Shown here piece after piece: positions 60,963 through 64,000 of a stretch of 64,000 nt of DNA. A model generated the notes under the pieces. The model saw only the letters and a list, made by a program, of their open reading frames with translations, searched no databases and was not told the DNA's origin. The position numbers were made by a program, and so were the translations under genes. The stretch's first letter is position 1. Every line of letters starts with the position of its first letter. The DNA is taken from contig CAZXXS010000097.1 in assembly GCA_964644845.1 (NCBI GenBank), positions 62,001 to 126,000 on the forward strand, read 5' to 3'. This stretch comes from Geothermovivens sp964644845 (lineage in GTDB: Bacteria > Zhuqueibacterota > Zhuqueibacteria > Oleimicrobiales > Geothermoviventaceae).

Positions 60963-62264
60963 ATGAAACGGCGCGTTACCTTGCTCGCGGTTCTGTTTCT
61001 GGTTGCTGCCGTTGTTGCACTGGGTGCGCCTGAGCAACGGATGATCCGTGTAATCGTCACGCCGGACCGCCCGGACTGGACCTACCACGTCGGCGAAAAG
61101 CCGGTGTTTCTAATCCAGGTGCTCCGATTTGGAAATCCTCTCGTTGGTGCGCGAGTGCACGTCCGGATTGGACCCGAGAAAATGGATCCCGTGAAGGAGG
61201 TTGACCTTGTGTTGAGGGACGGGACGGGGAAAGTCGGCGGCGTGACGATGAAAGAGCCGGGTTTCCTGCGTTGCTGGGCCTCCGTGGAGGTGGAAGGACG
61301 CACGTACACCGGCCTGGGCACGGCCGGGTTGGATCCAGACAGAATCGAGCCCACAACGACGCTGCCCAAAGATTTCCGAGATTTTTGGGAAGCGGGCAAG
61401 AAAGATCTGGAGAAAATCCCGCTGGACGCCGAGATGACCTTGCTTCCCGACCGCTGTACATCCAAGGTGAACGTCTACCACGTGAGTTTCGCGAACGTCC
61501 CGGGTGGAGACAGCCGGATTTACGGCATCCTTTGTGTGCCCAAGCAGGCGGGCAAGTACCCGGCCATCCTGAAGGTCCCTGGAGCGGGAGTTCGGCCCTA
61601 CTTCGGGCAGATTGCACTGGCAGAACGGGGCGTGATCACACTGGAAATCGGAATTCACGGCATCCCGGTTACCTACGAACGGCGGCTTTACAACAATTTG
61701 CGTTGGGGAGCTCTGCAAGGGTACTGGTTCTACAATTTGGATGACCGCGATCGCTACTACTACCGGCGGGTCTACCTCGGATGCGTGCGCGCTGTGGATT
61801 TCATTTTCTCTCTGCCGCAGTTCGACGGCGAGAGGCTGGCTGTGACCGGTGGGAGTCAAGGCGGTGCGTTGACGATCATCACGGCATCGCTGGACCCGCG
61901 AGTGAAATGGTTGGCGGCTTACTACCCGGCTCTGTGCGATCTGACAGGCTACCTGCACGGGCGGGCCGGCGGCTGGCCCCACATGTTCAACCAAGCCAAT
62001 CGCACCTTCAACGTGAAGCCCGACAAAATTGAGACGTCGAAGTACTACGACGTGGTGAACTTTGCTCGTTTTGTGAACATCCCGGGGCGGTATGCCTGGG
62101 GCTTCAATGACACGACGTGCCCGCCGACGTCGATGTACGCGGCCTACAACGTGATCCCCGGGCCGAAGGAGCTGTGGCTCTACCTGGACACGGGGCACTG
62201 GACCTACCCGGAAGAGCGGAAACGGATGGAAGATTGGCTGATTCAGCAGGTTCTCGGCGAATGA
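60963..62264 (+). CDS. Acetyl-xylan-esterase / cephalosporin-C-deacetylase-like hydrolase
   Basis: This 433-residue exported enzyme has a signal peptide (about 1-22), a beta-sandwich N-terminal domain (about 25-120) and an alpha/beta-hydrolase domain. The nucleophile elbow is GGSQGG (Ser298). KYPAILKVPGAGV and HGIPVTYERRLYNN precede it, matching the AXE1 family. The acid is likely in GFNDTTCPPTS (about 380), and the His in DTGHWTYPEE (about 412). It removes acetyl groups from polysaccharides. GGAGGGTGAAG precedes the ATG. Confidence 0.88.
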   Translation: MKRRVTLLAVLFLVAAVVALGAPEQRMIRVIVTPDRPDWTYHVGEKPVFLIQVLRFGNPLVGARVHVRIGPEKMDPVKEVDLVLRDGTGKVGGVTMKEPGFLRCWASVEVEGRTYTGLGTAGLDPDRIEPTTTLPKDFRDFWEAGKKDLEKIPLDAEMTLLPDRCTSKVNVYHVSFANVPGGDSRIYGILCVPKQAGKYPAILKVPGAGVRPYFGQIALAERGVITLEIGIHGIPVTYERRLYNNLRWGALQGYWFYNLDDRDRYYYRRVYLGCVRAVDFIFSLPQFDGERLAVTGGSQGGALTIITASLDPRVKWLAAYYPALCDLTGYLHGRAGGWPHMFNQANRTFNVKPDKIETSKYYDVVNFARFVNIPGRYAWGFNDTTCPPTSMYAAYNVIPGPKELWLYLDTGHWTYPEERKRMEDWLIQQVLGE

Positions 62265-62753
62265 TCCTGGGTGGACGAAGAGCTACGGCTCCGGAGTCGG
62301 GGGGCTGACCTCTCGTGCCAACCTGGGGCTTGCCACCGGGCGGATGGACTCGGTAGAGCAAACGGTGCTGGGTAGGCTTGCAAGTCTCTTGTGGGGGCGA
62401 TCCTGTGCGCAGGTACGAACACAGGGCGTTGTACCCGGGGATTTTGCGATTTTTTCGGCTGAAATCGGGAGACGTCGGTTAGCACTGGCCAGATCGGAAA
62501 CGAGGGGGCACAGAGACGCAGGTGCGGCTACGCGATTTGACGGACGGTGCTCAGGAGACGTTTTTGCCACGAGAAACGCAGGGGGGAGCCGCTCAGGGTG
62601 CCGTGACCTGGCAAATCGGCTGTGCCGACTACCCGGCACGAAGACCGGAGTCAAGCAACCGTTGCGAAACGCTCCGCGGCGCCCCTGCTTGGGCGCTTGG
62701 CGTGTGTTCTTCGCAGGAGTTCTGGAGATCGTCTTCTGTCTCGAGGTTGGGCC
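62265..62753. other. Intergenic region, 489 bp
   Basis: It lies between the esterase and URO-D-family genes on the same strand. No terminator, promoter or gene is convincing. An open frame running into the next gene from 62622 lacks coding features before the ATG. Confidence 0.4.
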
Positions 62754-63827
62754 ATGAATGTACCTCTTAGTGACCCGCGACCGGACGTTGGTTGGTTTCT
62801 GGACGTCGTGGCTGGTCGCAAACCCATTTCGGAGCGTCCACCGTTGGTGGAGTACATCGTCGACGACGCCGTGATGCGACCCATCCTGGAGAATCTTGGT
62901 GTACGTTGGGTGTCGCACGGGGCGCCAGGGTACTGGGACAACTTCGTCGCGTTCTGGCAGCGGATGGGCTACGACTTTGTTCGTTACGAAGTCAGCCCGC
63001 CGTACCCGACGAGAATTCGCGAGGGTGAGGATCCCAACGCGGCGGATGGACGCCGCCGCTGGGCCGAAACGGGCAAGGGGCCCATTCAGAATTGGGATGA
63101 TTACGAGCGCTACCCCTGGCCGGATGTGCCGGACGCGCTGTTCAAACCGTTCGAAGCGATTGCGGCGCGTCTCCCCGAAGGCATGGGCTTGGTGGCTTGC
63201 CACGCTGCCGGTATTTTCGAGCACGTGAGCGAGCTGTTCGGCTACGAAACGCTCTGTTTGATGCTCTACGACGATCCGGCGCTGGTGGAGGCTGTGTGCG
63301 AAGCGGTTGGGTCCCGAATGGTTCGCTTCTACGAGAAGTTACTCCAACTCGATGCTCTGGTCGCCGTTTTTCAGGGGGACGACATGGGCCACCGCTCCGG
63401 TACGCTGATCAGCCCGGAGCACCTGAGACGATTTTTCCTGCCGTGGCACCGCAAATTCGCTGAAATGGCCCACGCCAGTGGACGCCCGTACTACCTGCAC
63501 TCCTGTGGCAACGTGGTGCCCATCATGGACGACCTGATCGACAGCGTAGGCATCGACGCCAAACACTCGTTTGAAGACGCCATTTTGCCGGCAGACGAAT
63601 TTCATCGACGCTACCACAACCGTGTAGCGACCCTGGGCGGCGTGGACGTGAACGTGCTTGCCAACGGAAGCGAGAAGGAGGTTCGCGAGACGGTGCGCCG
63701 GCTTGTGGACGCGTGTGCACCGCTGGGGCGATTCGCTTTGGGCTCGGGCAATTCGATTCCAAGCTACGTTCCAGTGCAAAACTACCTGGCCATGATCGAC
63801 GAAGCGTTACGCCCTGTAGGAAGTTGA
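62754..63827 (+). CDS. Uroporphyrinogen-decarboxylase-family protein (methyltransferase-like)
   Basis: This 357-residue cytosolic protein has the URO-D fold. YLHSCGN (about 246-252) and the following PIMDDLIDSVGIDAKHSFED give a zinc-binding His/Cys pattern typical of corrinoid-linked methyltransferases of this superfamily rather than HemE. GLVACHAAGIFEHVSELFGYE and FQGDDMGHRSG support it. HemE's Arg-rich N-terminus is absent. Such proteins often demethylate small substrates; in a sugar island it may act on methylated or sulfonated sugars, but that is speculative. GAGGTTGGG precedes ATG 62754. Confidence 0.8.
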   Translation: MNVPLSDPRPDVGWFLDVVAGRKPISERPPLVEYIVDDAVMRPILENLGVRWVSHGAPGYWDNFVAFWQRMGYDFVRYEVSPPYPTRIREGEDPNAADGRRRWAETGKGPIQNWDDYERYPWPDVPDALFKPFEAIAARLPEGMGLVACHAAGIFEHVSELFGYETLCLMLYDDPALVEAVCEAVGSRMVRFYEKLLQLDALVAVFQGDDMGHRSGTLISPEHLRRFFLPWHRKFAEMAHASGRPYYLHSCGNVVPIMDDLIDSVGIDAKHSFEDAILPADEFHRRYHNRVATLGGVDVNVLANGSEKEVRETVRRLVDACAPLGRFALGSGNSIPSYVPVQNYLAMIDEALRPVGS

Positions 63828-64000
63828 AGAACACTTGCCCCAGCGGACGGAACAGCGCGGGTCCCGGGGTAGAGGATGAGTGTCAAAGGGGGGGTCGCGC
63901 TGGTAGCGTGGCCACCGGTGACCACCAGTTCGGCTTTGCGCGCGGCGGCGTTTCCTGTTACTCCTGTGCGCGGACGCCGGGCTGTCTGCGATCGGTTCCG

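Noticed and set aside
59487..61088. Long minus-strand open frame of 533 codons
   Set aside because: It is antisense to the end of the GHL15-type gene and the gap after it, is rich in Arg/Ser/Pro and has no signal or family motif; high GC explains its length.
63876..64000. Possible gene start at the right edge
   Set aside because: The ATG is only a few bases from the nearest purine-rich sequence and the 41 codons show no recognisable feature.

Overview
The window looks like a chromosome piece from a GC-rich, Gram-negative bacterium of the Fibrobacterota-Chlorobiota-Bacteroidota (FCB) superphylum, most like candidate division KSB1 or Calditrichota. The inference rests on a GWxTD-domain protein, a DUF5683 protein, a YaiO-type outer-membrane barrel, secreted proteins ending in Por/T9SS-like sorting domains (YPNPFN...ILGQ...G.Y), and many TTG/GTG starts. 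No rRNA, tRNA or CRISPR array was seen. Taxonomy is inferred from gene content only.

Layout. 1-201 is the 5' end of smc (minus). 555-2780 is a secreted propeller plus alpha/alpha-toroid protein. 3188-12472 (minus) is a tightly packed, divergent pel-like exopolysaccharide operon: PelD-like c-di-GMP receptor, HEAT/TPR PelE-like protein, PelA-like deacetylase, PelF glycosyltransferase, PelG flippase and a TPR/YaiO barrel in place of PelB. A tandem-STAS gene (12772-13605) lies upstream. 13949-22255 (plus) holds folB-folK, a deoxynucleoside kinase, a small membrane protein, and then an overlapping chain: MsbA-type ABC exporter, GT2 glycosyltransferase, O-antigen-ligase-like protein, GAF/HD-GYP phosphodiesterase, RidA and DUF5683. 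22303-34245 (plus) is housekeeping and membrane biology: an NSS transporter, HD protein, purF, a four-gene UbiA / ferredoxin / geranylgeranyl reductase / CDP-alcohol phosphatidyltransferase module that resembles archaeal lipid synthesis, ftsY, rimO, GWxTD and an LD-carboxypeptidase.

34508-36781 is a domain-rearranged relative of the 555-2780 protein. 37124-43248 (minus) carries an ExbD-like lipoprotein, a NamZ/MltD peptidoglycan-cleaving pair, a SWIM-finger protein and an M48 protease. 44133-46927 is the tldD-pmbA pair, followed by a broken RAYT transposase.

47527-63827 is a carbohydrate-utilisation island: GH57-like, GH97, a DUF1080 3-keto-glycoside hydrolase, a Tat-exported GH109-type oxidoreductase, two parallel beta-helix proteins and a GHL15-type protein with sorting domains, an acetyl-xylan-esterase-like enzyme and a URO-D-family protein. 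It is much looser, with non-coding stretches of 0.5 to 1.3 kb.

The common theme is cell-surface polysaccharide: it is made (pel-like, lipopolysaccharide-like), sensed through c-di-GMP (PelD-like receptor, HD-GYP), and degraded (the island). Recurrent promoter-like sequences (TTGnnA, 17 bp, TAnnTT) stand in front of several transcription units.
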